DNA of 64,000 nt from Actinomadura graeca (GCF_019175365.1 NZ_CP059572.1:6758001-6822000), one strand, 5' to 3'; shown: positions 1 to 9,226, counted from the stretch's first letter. A program made the numbers and translations. Notes: generated by a model not told the origin, from the sequence alone.

Positions 1-597
1 CTCCCCGCCTCCGCCCCGGACGCCCCGCCCGGCGTCGATCCCGCCGAGTTCCGCCTCGCGCTCCTGGAGGACACCTACGAGGTCGTCGCCGGCCTCCGGT
101 CCGTCACGCCCGCGCTCGTCCTCGACCCGCCCGACCAGCCGGACGCCGAGGCCGTCACCTGGCCCGGAACGGAGATCGTCCGAGAGCCGACGCTCGCGGG
201 GGCGTTCGCCGCGCTGCACGCGCTCGGCGCCGGCGAGGCCGCGCTGGTCGCCGCGGACGCCCCCGACCTGCCGCCGCTGCTGATCGGCAAGCTGTTCCGC
301 GCCCTCGGCGGCGCCCCGGCCGCCGCCTGCCGCGCCGCGGACGGGCACGGGCTGGTCGCCCTCGCCGCCCGGCTGCCGCTGCCCGGCTGGCTCGCCGCCG
401 CCCTGACCGGGATCGGCCTCGACACGCCGGACGCGCTGTCCCGGCTCCGCGCCGCCGCCCCGCGCCCCGGCCTGGTGCCGCAGGGCCCCGGCTGGCACCG
501 CCTGCGCACCCCCGGCGACCTGCGGTCGCTCGACCCCGGCCTGGAGGGCTGGGAGAACACGCGCGCGCTCCTGGAAGGCCGCCCGCTCGGCGCCTGA
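1..597 (+). CDS. MobA/DUF2064-like nucleotidyltransferase-fold protein (3' part)
   Basis: The frame is already open at base 1, so the N-terminus lies outside the window; 198 codons are visible before TGA at 595-597. VAADAPDLPP (visible residues 83-92), followed by a small-residue strand and an Asp-Gly step, resembles the metal-binding part of DUF2064/MobA/CofC-type NTP transferases, and the C-terminal RTPGDLRSL resembles the NTPEDL element of MobA-like proteins. The substrate cannot be told. The next gene (NUDIX) is convergent, 22 bases away, so no operon partner is visible. Family assignment is by motif only. Confidence 0.6.
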   Translation, partial: LPASAPDAPPGVDPAEFRLALLEDTYEVVAGLRSVTPALVLDPPDQPDAEAVTWPGTEIVREPTLAGAFAALHALGAGEAALVAADAPDLPPLLIGKLFRALGGAPAAACRAADGHGLVALAARLPLPGWLAAALTGIGLDTPDALSRLRAAAPRPGLVPQGPGWHRLRTPGDLRSLDPGLEGWENTRALLEGRPLGA

Positions 598-619
598 GGT
601 CGCCCTCAGGGCGGCGCCC

Positions 620-1162
620 TCAGGACGCCAGGGCCCTCGCCACCAGGCCGCGGACGACGTCGTCGGTCGGCTCCGGGAGCGCGTCGACGGGGAACCAGCC
701 GAGGTCATCGGACTCGTCGCTGGCGGTGTGGCGCGCCCCGGACGGTGCGATGGCGGCGAACTGCACGTCCAGATGCCAGGTGCCCTCCGGATGGCAGCGC
801 ACCGCGTGCCGGTCGAGCTGGACGGGGCCCGGCAGCAGCCGCAACCCGTCGATGCCCGACTCCTCCGTCGCCTCCCGCAGCGCCGCGCCCGCGAGCGTGA
901 CGTCGCCGGGCTCGCAGTGCCCGCCGAGCTGGAGCCACGCCTTGATCTTGGCGTGCAGCGTCAGCAGCACCCGGGACCGCGAGGAGTCCAGGACGACGGC
1001 GCTGGCGGTGATGTGCCCCGCCGCGCACTCCCGCCACAGCCCGTCCGCCGGGTGCTCCTCCAGATGCCTCAGGAAATCCAGCCGCGCCCGCTCCTGGCCG
1101 GAGTCGGGCGCGTGCCACGACTCCAGGACGCGCCGGGCGTCCTCGTACAGGGGGACCGTCAC
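620..1162 (-). CDS. NUDIX hydrolase
   Basis: Predicted 180-aa hydrolase of nucleoside-diphosphate-linked or related pyrophosphate substrates. The Nudix box spans about residues 80-103 (GGHCEPGD, then REATEESG); the Glu expected after the first Gly run is Asp here, as in several actinobacterial NUDIX proteins. The chosen GTG at 1162 overlaps the TGA of the upstream 58-aa ORF as GTGA; an in-frame extension upstream to 1432 would run through two other genes and is rejected. It is the last gene of a minus-strand operon with the zinc metalloprotease. Substrate unknown. Confidence 0.88.
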   Translation of the reverse strand: MTVPLYEDARRVLESWHAPDSGQERARLDFLRHLEEHPADGLWRECAAGHITASAVVLDSSRSRVLLTLHAKIKAWLQLGGHCEPGDVTLAGAALREATEESGIDGLRLLPGPVQLDRHAVRCHPEGTWHLDVQFAAIAPSGARHTASDESDDLGWFPVDALPEPTDDVVRGLVARALAS

Positions 1163-1335
1163 GTCCGGCCGAGGCGCGGATACCGCGAGTTGGCCGGATG
1201 GCGGCGGCGCCGCTCCTGGTCGACCGGGCGGTGCCAGCACAGCGTCGCCCGCGCGATCCGCCTGCGGATCACGTTCGTGGACGAGTCCGGCTCGTAGCGG
1301 CAGCCGCTCACGCGGGACCCGTGCGTCCGGTTCAC
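1159..1335 (-). CDS. Small uncharacterised protein (58 aa) in protease-NUDIX operon
   Basis: A 58-codon ORF from GTG at 1335 to TGA at 1159-1161. Its start overlaps the metalloprotease stop (GTGA, 1332-1335) and its stop overlaps the NUDIX start (GTGA, 1159-1162), so it fills the gap between the two genes exactly; this is the main reason to believe it. The product is basic with two cysteines (SGCRYEPD and LCWHRPVD) and an Arg/His-rich C-terminal half; no signal peptide or membrane segment. I do not recognise a family. Translational coupling between its neighbours is the likely arrangement. Confidence 0.55.
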   Translation of the reverse strand: MNRTHGSRVSGCRYEPDSSTNVIRRRIARATLCWHRPVDQERRRRHPANSRYPRLGRT

Positions 1336-2774
1336 GGGCGGGGCCCCGCGGCGTCCGGCCCGTCCTCCTCGTCGCCGGGCTTGCCGTCGCCGAACCCGGT
1401 CCCACCGCTCTCGGCGTCGTCCGGCTTGGCATCGTCGGGCTTGGCGTCGTCGGGCTTGGCGTCGCCGGGGTCGTCGCCCACGGGCTTGGTGAGCCTGGAG
1501 ATGTCGAGGTCGGACAGGCCCTCGATCTCGTCGCGGCCGTGCACGAACCCGTCGGGGTCGTCCAGGTCGGCGGCGGTCGGCAGCAGGTCGGGATGGCCCC
1601 AGAGCGCGTCCCGGCCCTCGTTGCCGCGCACCTCGTCGATCGTCCGCCACAGCGCCGCGGCCTCCCGCAGCCGCCGCGGCCGCAGCTCCAGGCCGACCAG
1701 CGTCGCGAACGTCCGCTCCGCCGGGCCGCCGGTGGCGCGGCGCCGCCGCACCGCCTCGGCGAGCTTCACCGACCCGGGCAGCCGCCCCTCGGCGACCTGG
1801 TTGACGACGGTGTCCACCCAGCCCTCGACCAGCGCGAGGGTGGTCTCCAGCCGGGACAGCGCCGCCTTCTGCCGCGGGGTCTCCTCGGGCTGGAGCTGGA
1901 TCTCCCCGCCGAGCGCCTCCTGCAGGGCCTCCGGGTTGCTCAGATCGAGCCCCTGGACGGCCTGCTCGATGCCCGACAGGTCGACGGTGATGCCCCGCGC
2001 GTACTCCTCGACCGCGCCCAGCATGTGCGTGCGCAGCCACGGGACGTGCGCGAACAGCCGCTGGTGGGCGGCCTCGCGCAGCGCCAGGTACAGCCGGACC
2101 TCGTCGTCGGAGACCTCCAGGCCCGCGCCGAACGCCTCGACCCCGGCGGGCAGCAGGGCGCCCACGCCGTCCGGCGCCAGCGGCAGCCCGACGTCGGCGG
2201 AGCCGGTCACCTCGCGGGCCAGCGCGCCGAGCGCCTGCCCCGCCTGGCCGCCGACCATCGCCCCGGCCATCTGCTTGACCATCCCGATCAGCGGGCCCGC
2301 CATCGCCTGCATGTCGGCGGGGATGTCCCCGCCGCCGCCGAGCGCGCCGCCCATGGACTCCACCATGCGCTCCGCGATCGGGTCGCACACCTTGGACCAG
2401 ACGGGCAGCGTCTGCTCGATCCACTCCGACCGGCTCCACGCCCGCGGCGTCCGGATGCCGGCGGGCAGCGTGGTGCCCTCGTCCAGCCACAGGTCGGCCA
2501 GGCGCAGCGCCTCCTCGACCTGGCGCCGCTCGGCGTCCACGATCGACGGGTCGCCCTGCTCGACCACCGAGTGCCGGGCGATGTTCTTGGCCAGATCCCA
2601 GTTCAGCGGGCCGCCGCCCGCACCGCCCGCACCCTGGCCGCCGATCATGTCGGCGAACCGGTGCAGCATGTCGGCGAACTGCGCCATGTCGCCGCCCATG
2701 CCCTTGAATGGATCCTGGGGCCGGTCGTCGTCTCCGTCGCCGGGACGGTTGAAGCCGAAGGGAGTGTCACTCAT
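1332..2774 (-). CDS. Zinc-dependent metalloprotease-like protein (DUF2342 family)
   Basis: A 480-aa member of the DUF2342 'zinc-dependent metalloprotease' family (mycobacterial counterpart near Rv3195). An acidic N-terminus with Asp-Pro-Phe (DPFKGMGGD, about 21-29) leads into a helical domain; REAAHQRLFAHVPWL at about 233-247 carries the conserved Glu and His residues of this family. The C-terminus has four tandem DDAKP repeats and an acidic tail. ATG at 2774 is preferred over the in-frame ATG at 2795 because the family begins close to MSDTPFGF. It heads a minus-strand operon and diverges from the SDR gene at 2864. The true substrate, and whether it is proteolytic, is unproven. Confidence 0.85.
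   Translation of the reverse strand: MSDTPFGFNRPGDGDDDRPQDPFKGMGGDMAQFADMLHRFADMIGGQGAGGAGGGPLNWDLAKNIARHSVVEQGDPSIVDAERRQVEEALRLADLWLDEGTTLPAGIRTPRAWSRSEWIEQTLPVWSKVCDPIAERMVESMGGALGGGGDIPADMQAMAGPLIGMVKQMAGAMVGGQAGQALGALAREVTGSADVGLPLAPDGVGALLPAGVEAFGAGLEVSDDEVRLYLALREAAHQRLFAHVPWLRTHMLGAVEEYARGITVDLSGIEQAVQGLDLSNPEALQEALGGEIQLQPEETPRQKAALSRLETTLALVEGWVDTVVNQVAEGRLPGSVKLAEAVRRRRATGGPAERTFATLVGLELRPRRLREAAALWRTIDEVRGNEGRDALWGHPDLLPTAADLDDPDGFVHGRDEIEGLSDLDISRLTKPVGDDPGDAKPDDAKPDDAKPDDAESGGTGFGDGKPGDEEDGPDAAGPRP
1414..1473 (-). repeat. Four tandem 15-bp repeats coding DDAKP
   Basis: Four direct 15-bp units (period 15, with two substitutions among them) lie in the 3' end of the DUF2342 gene and encode Asp-Asp-Ala-Lys-Pro repeats. 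The unit length keeps the frame, so copy-number changes by slippage would vary the acidic tail without breaking the protein. Confidence 0.9.
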
Positions 2775-2863
2775 CGGTTTGCCCCTGGGATGCATGATGG
2801 GCTCATATCCGCAACGTTAGCCGGTCAAGGCAAGGTCGCGTACACAAGGAAGGGGGCACCTCC

Positions 2864-3946
2864 GTGGCAACGGGCAAGGTTCGCCCTCGGCGTAGCAAGG
2901 GCCCGGTCGTCGCCGTCACCGGCGCGGCCACCGGCGCGGGACGGCTGCTGGCCGCCCGGCTCGCCGAACGGGAAGAGATCCGCAAGGTCGTCGCCATCGA
3001 CGCGCACCGGGGCGATGTGCCCGGCGCGACATGGCGCGTCGTGGACATCAGGGATCCGCTGCTGTCCAACCGGCTCTCCGACGTGGACGTGATCGTCAAC
3101 CTGGACGTCGAGCACTCCCCGGAGGCGGACGCCCGCGAACGCCGCACCCACAACGTCCGCGGCGCCCAGACCGTGGTCACCGCCGCGGCGGCGGCCCGCG
3201 TCCGCCGGGTGATCCTCGTCACGAGCGCCATGGTCTACGGGGCCGGGCCCGGCAACGAGGTGCCCCTGCCCGAGGACGCGCCGCTGCGCGCCGAGGCCAA
3301 CGCCTCCATCGCCGGCGACTTCCTGGAGATGGAGGAGCTGGCCGCGAACGCGCCGCTCACCCACCCCGGCCTGCAGGTCACCGTCGTCCGCCCCGCCGCG
3401 CTGGCCGGGCCCGGCGTCGACACCGTCGTCACCCGGCACTTCGAGGCGCCGCGGCTGCTGTCGGTGAAGGGCAGCACGCCCGGCTGGCAGTTCTGCCACG
3501 TCGAGGACCTCGCGTCCGCGCTGGAGGTCGTCGTCGTCGAGGACGTGACCGGGCCCGTCGCGGTCGGGGGCGAGGGGTGGCTCGGGCCCGCCGAGGTCGC
3601 CGAGATCACCGGCAAGCGGGGCTTCGAGCTGCCCGCCGCGCTGACCTTCGGGATGGCGCAGCGGCTGCACCGGCTCGGGATGACCCCGGCCCCGGCGACC
3701 GACCTGCACTACGTCGCCTACCCGTGGGTCGTCGACTGCGCGCGGCTGCGGGCCGCGGGCTGGAAACCCCTCTACGACAACGCCTCCGCGCTGCGCGCCG
3801 TGATGGAGGAGACCGCCGGGCGGCACGCCGTCGTCGGCCGCCGCGTCGGCGGCAAGGAGGCGACCATGGCCACCGCCGCGGGCGCCACCGTCGCCGCTAT
3901 CGGCGCCGCCGCGGCCATCCGCCGCGCCCGCAGGCGCCGCCGCTGA
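2864..3946 (+). CDS. NAD-dependent epimerase/dehydratase (SDR) family protein
   Basis: A 360-aa extended SDR-like protein. The Rossmann nucleotide-binding motif TGAATGAG lies about residues 19-26; the strand VIVNLDVEHSP and the segment LVTSAMVYGAG follow the epimerase pattern, but no YxxxK catalytic pair is evident. The last 30 residues form a short Ala-rich hydrophobic stretch ending in a run of Arg (RRARRRRR), suggesting C-terminal membrane association. GTG at 2864 follows AGGAAGGGGG. It diverges from the DUF2342 operon with an 89-base gap holding both promoters. Substrate unknown; sugar-nucleotide or isoprenoid-type ligands are both possible. Confidence 0.85.
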   Translation: MATGKVRPRRSKGPVVAVTGAATGAGRLLAARLAEREEIRKVVAIDAHRGDVPGATWRVVDIRDPLLSNRLSDVDVIVNLDVEHSPEADARERRTHNVRGAQTVVTAAAAARVRRVILVTSAMVYGAGPGNEVPLPEDAPLRAEANASIAGDFLEMEELAANAPLTHPGLQVTVVRPAALAGPGVDTVVTRHFEAPRLLSVKGSTPGWQFCHVEDLASALEVVVVEDVTGPVAVGGEGWLGPAEVAEITGKRGFELPAALTFGMAQRLHRLGMTPAPATDLHYVAYPWVVDCARLRAAGWKPLYDNASALRAVMEETAGRHAVVGRRVGGKEATMATAAGATVAAIGAAAAIRRARRRRR

Positions 3947-4070
3947 TACCCGCCCCCCGGGAGCGGGGACCCCCGCCACCGGGCGGGCCGTCCGACCTCG
4001 GGGGTCGAACCGCCCGTCCAGGGGTCCGCCCAGGGCCTCGGCCGGACGGCGGGGGCCCTGGCCAGGGCCC

Positions 4071-6992
4071 TCAGTCGGAGGGCGGAGCGCCCGACGGGGA
4101 CGGCGACGCCGACGCCTGCGGAGGCGCCGACGGCGTGGTGGTCGGGGAGACGGCCGGGGTCTTGGGCTTGGCCTGCTGCGCGGCGGCCAGGGCGTCCCTG
4201 GCCTGCCTGATCCGCTTCCACGCCTCGCCCATCGCCGGGTAGTCGCCCTCCCGCTGCGCCTTCTCGTAGGCGTCCACGGCCGCCCGCAGCTCGCTGATCG
4301 CCTTCTCCGCCTCGGGGGTCAGCGTCCCGCCCGGCGGGACCCCGGAGGAGGACGGCACGCCCGGGCTGCCGAGGACCTTGTCCAGCGCCTGGTCCACGGT
4401 GTCGGCCGCCGCGACGGCACCCCCGAACCGCACCAGCACCTTCCCGAGGAACGGGTACGGCTGCTGCTCCGACCCCCCGGCCGCCTTGGCGTACATCGGC
4501 TCCACGTACAGCAGACCGCCCGCGAACGGGATGGTGAGCAGGTTCCCCGGCACCGTCTTGGTGCCGCCCTGTCTCAGCGCGAACAGGTCGCCCTTCACCT
4601 GCGTGTCGGTCTCGAACGAGCTCTGCACCAGGCCGGGCCCGTCCGGTTGCGCGTTGCGCGGCATCTCCAGGATCTGGATCTGCCCGTAGTTGGACCCCGG
4701 CGTCGACCCGATCGACATGAACGCCGCGAGCTGCGCGTTCTTGTTCGGGTTGAACACCGTGGTCAGTGCGAAGTTCGGCGCCGTCTCGTCCGGCATCCGC
4801 AGGCTCTGGTAATACGGCGGCTGCCGCTTGCCCTTGGCGCTCGGGTCCTCCGGCACCTCCCAGAAGCCCTCGCCGCTGAAGAACGCCGCCGGGTCGGTCA
4901 CGTGGTACTTCGACAGGATCTGCCGCTGCACCTTGAACAGGTCCTGCGGGTACCGGAAATGGCTCTCCAGCTCCGGCGGGATCGACGAGCGCGGCTGGAC
5001 GGTGCCCTTGAACACCTTCATCCACGTCTTGGTGATCGGGTCGTCCTCGTCCCACTGGTACAGGTGGACGGTCCCGTCATAGGCGTCCACCGTGGCCTTG
5101 ACCGAGTTGCGCATGTAGTTGATGTGGTCGTTGGCCTGCCGCGCCACCGCCGACCGCGTGTCGGTGATCGTGTCGCGGGTGGCCTCCCCGAGGCTCATCT
5201 CCTCCGAGTACGGGAAGCCGTCGGACGAGGTGTAGCCGTCCACGATCCACACGATGCGGCCGCCCACCACCGCCGGGTACGGGTCGCCGTCCAGCGTCAG
5301 CCACGGCGCGGCCCGGTGCACCATCTCCCGTGGCGTCCGGTTGTAGAGGATCCGGGCGTCCTTCTTGATCGCGCCCGACAGCAGCAGGTTCTTGTCCTGG
5401 AACCGCGTCGAGTACATCAGCTTGCGGAAGAACGAGTCGATCTCGACGCCGCCGCGGCCGCCGTAGGTGCTGCTGCGCTGGCCCGACCTGCTCGTCCCGT
5501 CGGGATAGTTCAGCTCCTGCTGGCCGCGCCCGCCGACCACCGAGTACGGGGCGGACCGCTCGCCGAAGTAGATCTCGGGGTGGGTCACCTTGATCTTCTG
5601 CTGGGGGGTGACCGGCATCGCGCTGGTGATGAACTCCGGCACCCTGCTCTTGGTGAAATGGTCGCCGTAGGCGGACACGAACCCGTACCCGTGGGTGTAG
5701 ACCATCCGGTCCTTCACCCAGCTGTGCTGCCCCGCAGGGGCCCCCGACACCTCGCGCAGCGCGACGATCGTGTCGATGGTCTTGCCGTCGACGCTGTAGC
5801 GGTCGACGTCCAGCGTGTCGGGGAACTTGTAGAACGGGCGGATCTGCTGGAGCCGCTGGAACGTCTCGCCGAGCACGTTCGGGTCCAGGAGCCGGACGCC
5901 GCCGAGCTTCGCCCGCTCGGCCTCCAGCTGCTTCCCGTCGGTCACCGGCCGCGTCCCGTACGGGACGACCCGCGCCCCGTCCACCCCGTACGCCTTGCGG
6001 GTGAAGTCGATGTTGCGCTGGATGAACGCGCGCTCCTTGGCCAGCTCGTCCGGCTTCACCTGGAACTGCTGGATCAGCAGCGGGTACACGCCGCCGAGCA
6101 GGATCGCCGACAGCACCAGCAGCGTGAAGCCCACGCCCGGCAGCATCATGCCGCGCCGCAGCAGGTTGCTGACGAACATCACCGCGCAGATCAGCGCGAT
6201 CACGGCCAGGATCGTCTTCGCGGGCAGCAGCGCGTTCACGTCCGTGTAGGACGCGCCGGTCGTCCCGCCGCGCTCGGAATGCACCAGGCCGTACCGGTCG
6301 AACCAGTAGGCGAACGCCTTCAGCAGGACGAACAGCCCCACCAGCACCGACAGATGGGCGCGCGCGGGCGGGCTGGCCTTGTCGCCGGGACCCTGCAGCC
6401 GCAGGCCCCCGTACAGGTAGTGCACCATCACCGCGGCCAGGATCGACAGGATCACCGTCGCGAAGACGACGCCCAGGACCAGCCGCAGGAACGGGTACGT
6501 GAAGACGTAGAACGAGACGTCCTTATGGAACTGCGGATCCTCGATGTGGAAGGGCGTCCGGTTGAGGAACGCCAGCCACACCGGCCACCGTCCCGCCACC
6601 GACGAGCCCGTCAGCACCGCCAGCAGCGTCAGCAGGCCCGCGGCGATCAGCCTCCGGCGCGGGTCGATGACCGACCGGTACCGCTCCAGGCCCTGCTGCT
6701 CCACCGACAGCGGCCGGTACGCGGGCCTCAGCCGGTGCGCGGTCCACACGTTCGCGCCCACGAACAGCGCCATGAACAGGCCGGAACCGAAGAACAGCAC
6801 GAGCTTGGCCCGCAGCTGCGTCGTGTACACCGACGAGAAGCCCACCGAGTCGTACCACAGCCAGTTGGTGTAGACCGCGGTGAACACCAGGTAGGCGATC
6901 AGCAGCGCGGCCAGCGCCACCAGAACCGGTAGCACCAGCCGCGTCCGCCCGCTTCCGAGCCGGCGCCCGAAGCCGGGAGTCCGGAAGGTCAA
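4071..6992 (-). CDS. UPF0182 family integral membrane protein
   Basis: A 973-aa protein of the UPF0182/COG1615 family (mycobacterial relative Rv3193c). The N-terminal third has about seven membrane segments, the first at about residues 19-41 (VLPVLVALAALLIAYLVF), then a large extracytoplasmic domain with GYGFVSAYGD and EYFGER-like family elements, and a Pro/Ser/Ala-rich low-complexity tail from about residue 930. Length is typical. It stands alone on the minus strand, divergent from the PPA1309 gene. The role is unknown; family conservation across Actinobacteria suggests an envelope function (inference). Confidence 0.92.
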   Translation of the reverse strand: MTFRTPGFGRRLGSGRTRLVLPVLVALAALLIAYLVFTAVYTNWLWYDSVGFSSVYTTQLRAKLVLFFGSGLFMALFVGANVWTAHRLRPAYRPLSVEQQGLERYRSVIDPRRRLIAAGLLTLLAVLTGSSVAGRWPVWLAFLNRTPFHIEDPQFHKDVSFYVFTYPFLRLVLGVVFATVILSILAAVMVHYLYGGLRLQGPGDKASPPARAHLSVLVGLFVLLKAFAYWFDRYGLVHSERGGTTGASYTDVNALLPAKTILAVIALICAVMFVSNLLRRGMMLPGVGFTLLVLSAILLGGVYPLLIQQFQVKPDELAKERAFIQRNIDFTRKAYGVDGARVVPYGTRPVTDGKQLEAERAKLGGVRLLDPNVLGETFQRLQQIRPFYKFPDTLDVDRYSVDGKTIDTIVALREVSGAPAGQHSWVKDRMVYTHGYGFVSAYGDHFTKSRVPEFITSAMPVTPQQKIKVTHPEIYFGERSAPYSVVGGRGQQELNYPDGTSRSGQRSSTYGGRGGVEIDSFFRKLMYSTRFQDKNLLLSGAIKKDARILYNRTPREMVHRAAPWLTLDGDPYPAVVGGRIVWIVDGYTSSDGFPYSEEMSLGEATRDTITDTRSAVARQANDHINYMRNSVKATVDAYDGTVHLYQWDEDDPITKTWMKVFKGTVQPRSSIPPELESHFRYPQDLFKVQRQILSKYHVTDPAAFFSGEGFWEVPEDPSAKGKRQPPYYQSLRMPDETAPNFALTTVFNPNKNAQLAAFMSIGSTPGSNYGQIQILEMPRNAQPDGPGLVQSSFETDTQVKGDLFALRQGGTKTVPGNLLTIPFAGGLLYVEPMYAKAAGGSEQQPYPFLGKVLVRFGGAVAAADTVDQALDKVLGSPGVPSSSGVPPGGTLTPEAEKAISELRAAVDAYEKAQREGDYPAMGEAWKRIRQARDALAAAQQAKPKTPAVSPTTTPSAPPQASASPSPSGAPPSD

Positions 6993-7109
6993 GGGCCCCT
7001 CCGATCGAGATCGCGCCCACCGGCCACCGGCCGGTGCTGTGTATGCAACTTACCGACTGGGCGGGGGGTTCCCGCACTTCCCCGAGCTGATTGGGGGAAA
7101 GATGGGCCC

Positions 7110-7640
7110 GTGAGCCTTCTGGAGGAAGTAGTACTCGATCTTGAACGTCACTGGGCCGGACGGGGCTGGGACGCCCAGCCCTGCCTCTACGCGCTGGTGC
7201 GCAGCACCGAGCTCCGCAAGGCCGAACCCGAGCTCGCGGACCAGCTCGGCCTGACCGGCGGCGCCGACACCCTCGCCGCGCTCGAACAGCCCGGCCTGCC
7301 CGACCGGGACGCCGTCGAGGACGCCCTCGCGTCCATCGCGTGGCCGGACACGGTCGAGGGCTGCGCCCTGGTGATCGAGCGGGTCGTCCTGCCGCCCGAG
7401 GCCGAGGAGGAGATCCCCGACGACGAGGCGGAGGCCGCCGCCTACGCCGCCGCCCACCCCGGCCGCGAGGACGTCCGGATGGTCGTCGGCGTCCTGCGCG
7501 ACGGCGCCCGCCACTCCGCCCTCCGGCTGCGCAGGCACGACGCCGAGGACGAGGTGCTGGCCGGCCCCGACCTCGTCCCCGCCCTCGCCGAGGCCCTCGC
7601 CGCGACCTTCGAACCGGACGAACCGGGCCGGGACGGGTAG
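7110..7640 (+). CDS. PPA1309 family protein
   Basis: A 176-aa soluble acidic protein matching the actinobacterial PPA1309 family in its order of conserved blocks: RPWDQPxxLYALV-like start (GWDAQPCLYALVRS, about 18-31), the central IAWPDTVEGCALVIER (about 86-101), an acidic linker and a C-terminal VLRDGARHSALRLR. No catalytic motif is apparent and no function is known for the family. GTG at 7110 is preceded by GGGGGAAAG. Its TAG stop (7638-7640) forms part of the predicted -10 box of moaE. Confidence 0.88.
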   Translation: MSLLEEVVLDLERHWAGRGWDAQPCLYALVRSTELRKAEPELADQLGLTGGADTLAALEQPGLPDRDAVEDALASIAWPDTVEGCALVIERVVLPPEAEEEIPDDEAEAAAYAAAHPGREDVRMVVGVLRDGARHSALRLRRHDAEDEVLAGPDLVPALAEALAATFEPDEPGRDG

Positions 7641-7650
7641 CCTGCGGAAC

Positions 7651-8103
7651 GTGACCGAAGCAAGCGCCCCCGGGACGACCCGCGACGTCATCCGGCTGAT
7701 CGGCGTCCGCGAGACACCGCTGTCGGTGGACGAGGTCCTCGCCGCCGCCGGGGACCCCGCCGCCGGCGGCACCGCCGTGTTCGTCGGGACCGTCCGCGAC
7801 CACGACCACGCCCGCGCCGTCCACCGGCTCTCCTACAGCGCCCACCCCACCGTCGAACGCGAGCTCCGCGCCGTCATGGAGAAGGTGGCCGCGGACCTTC
7901 CCGTCCGCGCCCTCGCCGCCCTCCACCGCGTCGGTGACCTCGAGATCGGCGACATCGCCGTCGTCGTCGCCGCGTCCTGCCCCCACCGCGCCGAGGCCTT
8001 CGACGCCTGCCGCCGCCTCATCGACGACCTCAAGGCGCAGGTGCCGATCTGGAAGCACCAGACCTTCGCCGACGGGGGAGACGAGTGGGTCGGGGCCTGC
8101 TGA
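7651..8103 (+). CDS. moaE: Molybdopterin synthase catalytic subunit MoaE
   Basis: A 150-aa MoaE, the large subunit that, with thiocarboxylated MoaD, converts cyclic pyranopterin monophosphate into molybdopterin. Characteristic blocks are GTAVFVGTVRDH (about 40-51), the YSAHPTVE element, HRVGDLEIGD and the C-terminal KAQVPIWKHQ carrying the conserved active-site lysines. The GTG at 7651 sits 7 bases after TAGCCT (7638-7643), which overlaps the previous stop codon, so a leaderless transcript is likely. No moaD is visible here; the partner must be elsewhere. Confidence 0.95.
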   Translation: MTEASAPGTTRDVIRLIGVRETPLSVDEVLAAAGDPAAGGTAVFVGTVRDHDHARAVHRLSYSAHPTVERELRAVMEKVAADLPVRALAALHRVGDLEIGDIAVVVAASCPHRAEAFDACRRLIDDLKAQVPIWKHQTFADGGDEWVGAC

Positions 8104-8131
8104 GGCCCCTGTGCCGCATAGGCTTTCCGCC

Positions 8132-9181
8132 ATGTCTCGTCGTGCCGCCACGCTGACCGTCGCGAGCGTGCTCGTCCTCGCGCTGGCCCTCGTCGGCTCC
8201 CTCATGCCCGTGCCGTACGTCGCGCTGAAGCCCGGCCCGACCAGCAACACCCTCGGCACCAACGACAAGGGCCAGCCGCTCATCAAGATCGAAGGCCGGC
8301 AGACCTACGACGACAAGGGCCACCTCAACTTCACCACCGTCACCTACCGCGGCGGCCCCGGCGGGCGCATCGACCTGTTCACCGCCCTGCGCGGCTGGCT
8401 CGCCAGTGACACCGCGATCGTCCCCGAAGAGACGATCTTCCCCAAGGACGAGTCGCAGAAGCAGGTGGACGAGGAGAACACCCGCCAGATGCAGGACTCC
8501 CAGCAGAGCGCCGAGGCCGCCGCCCTGAACGAGCTGAAGATCCCCATCAGCACCCAGGTCGTCGTCGACGGCGTCCAGAAGGGCAAGCCCGCCGACGGCA
8601 GGCTCAAACCCGGCGACGAGATCACCGCCCTCGACGGAACCAAGGTCACCAGCGTCGCCCAGATCACCGGCACCATGGCCAAGCGCAAGATCGGCACCCC
8701 CGTCACCCTCACCGTCACGCGCGCCGGCAAACAGGAGAAGCACACCCTCACCACCGTCGCCGACCCCACCGGCAAACGCGCCGTCGTCGGCGTCGTCCTC
8801 GGCGACCGCTACAAATTCCCCTTCAAGATCGACATCAGCGTCGGCGACATCGGCGGCCCCAGCGCCGGCCTCATGTTCTCCCTCGCCATCGTCGACAAAC
8901 TCACCCCCGGCCCCCTCACCGGCGGCAAGTTCATCGCCGGCACCGGCACCATCACCCCCGAGGGCAAGGTCGGCCCCATCGGCGGCATCCAGCAGAAGAT
9001 GGTCGCCGCCCGCCGCGCCGGAGCCACCCTCTTCCTCACCCCCAAGGACAATTGCTCCGACGCCACGTCCGCCCGCCCCGACGGCCTCCGCCTCGTCCGC
9101 GCCGACACCCTCCACGACGCCGTCCAGGCCATCAACGCCCTCACCTCCGGCAAAGGCGCCGTCCCCGAGTGCCCGAAGTAA
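8132..9181 (+). CDS. PDZ-domain, Lon-like (S16) serine protease, YlbL family
   Basis: A 349-aa membrane-anchored protease. Residues 8-30 form the N-terminal membrane segment; a PDZ domain covers about 138-210 (GRLKPGDEITALDG); the S16 Lon-type domain follows with predicted catalytic Ser244 in GGPSAGLMFS and Lys289 in GGIQQKM. This is the architecture of Bacillus YlbL and Mycobacterium Rv3194c and faces outside the cytoplasm. ATG 8132 is 7 bases behind TAGGCT (8119-8124), which suggests a leaderless mRNA. With the nearby UPF0182 and DUF2342 genes it forms a conserved actinobacterial group. Confidence 0.93.
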   Translation: MSRRAATLTVASVLVLALALVGSLMPVPYVALKPGPTSNTLGTNDKGQPLIKIEGRQTYDDKGHLNFTTVTYRGGPGGRIDLFTALRGWLASDTAIVPEETIFPKDESQKQVDEENTRQMQDSQQSAEAAALNELKIPISTQVVVDGVQKGKPADGRLKPGDEITALDGTKVTSVAQITGTMAKRKIGTPVTLTVTRAGKQEKHTLTTVADPTGKRAVVGVVLGDRYKFPFKIDISVGDIGGPSAGLMFSLAIVDKLTPGPLTGGKFIAGTGTITPEGKVGPIGGIQQKMVAARRAGATLFLTPKDNCSDATSARPDGLRLVRADTLHDAVQAINALTSGKGAVPECPK

Positions 9182-9209
9182 ACCGTTCGAACCACTCCCC
9201 GCCATGCAA

Positions 9210-9215
9210 TAGAGT
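9210..9215 (+). promoter_or_regulatory. -10 box of first initiator tRNA gene
   Basis: TAGAGT ends 11 bases before the tRNA and is shared with the second tRNA copy inside a conserved 18-base leader; TTCGAA lies 18 bases upstream as a weak -35. Confidence 0.55.
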
Positions 9216-9226
9216 TGGGACATCAC

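Noticed and set aside
1332..2490. Long Arg/Ala-rich open frames antisense and in shifted frame to the metalloprotease gene
   Set aside because: Typical shadow frames in GC-rich DNA; no ribosome sites and no conserved motifs.
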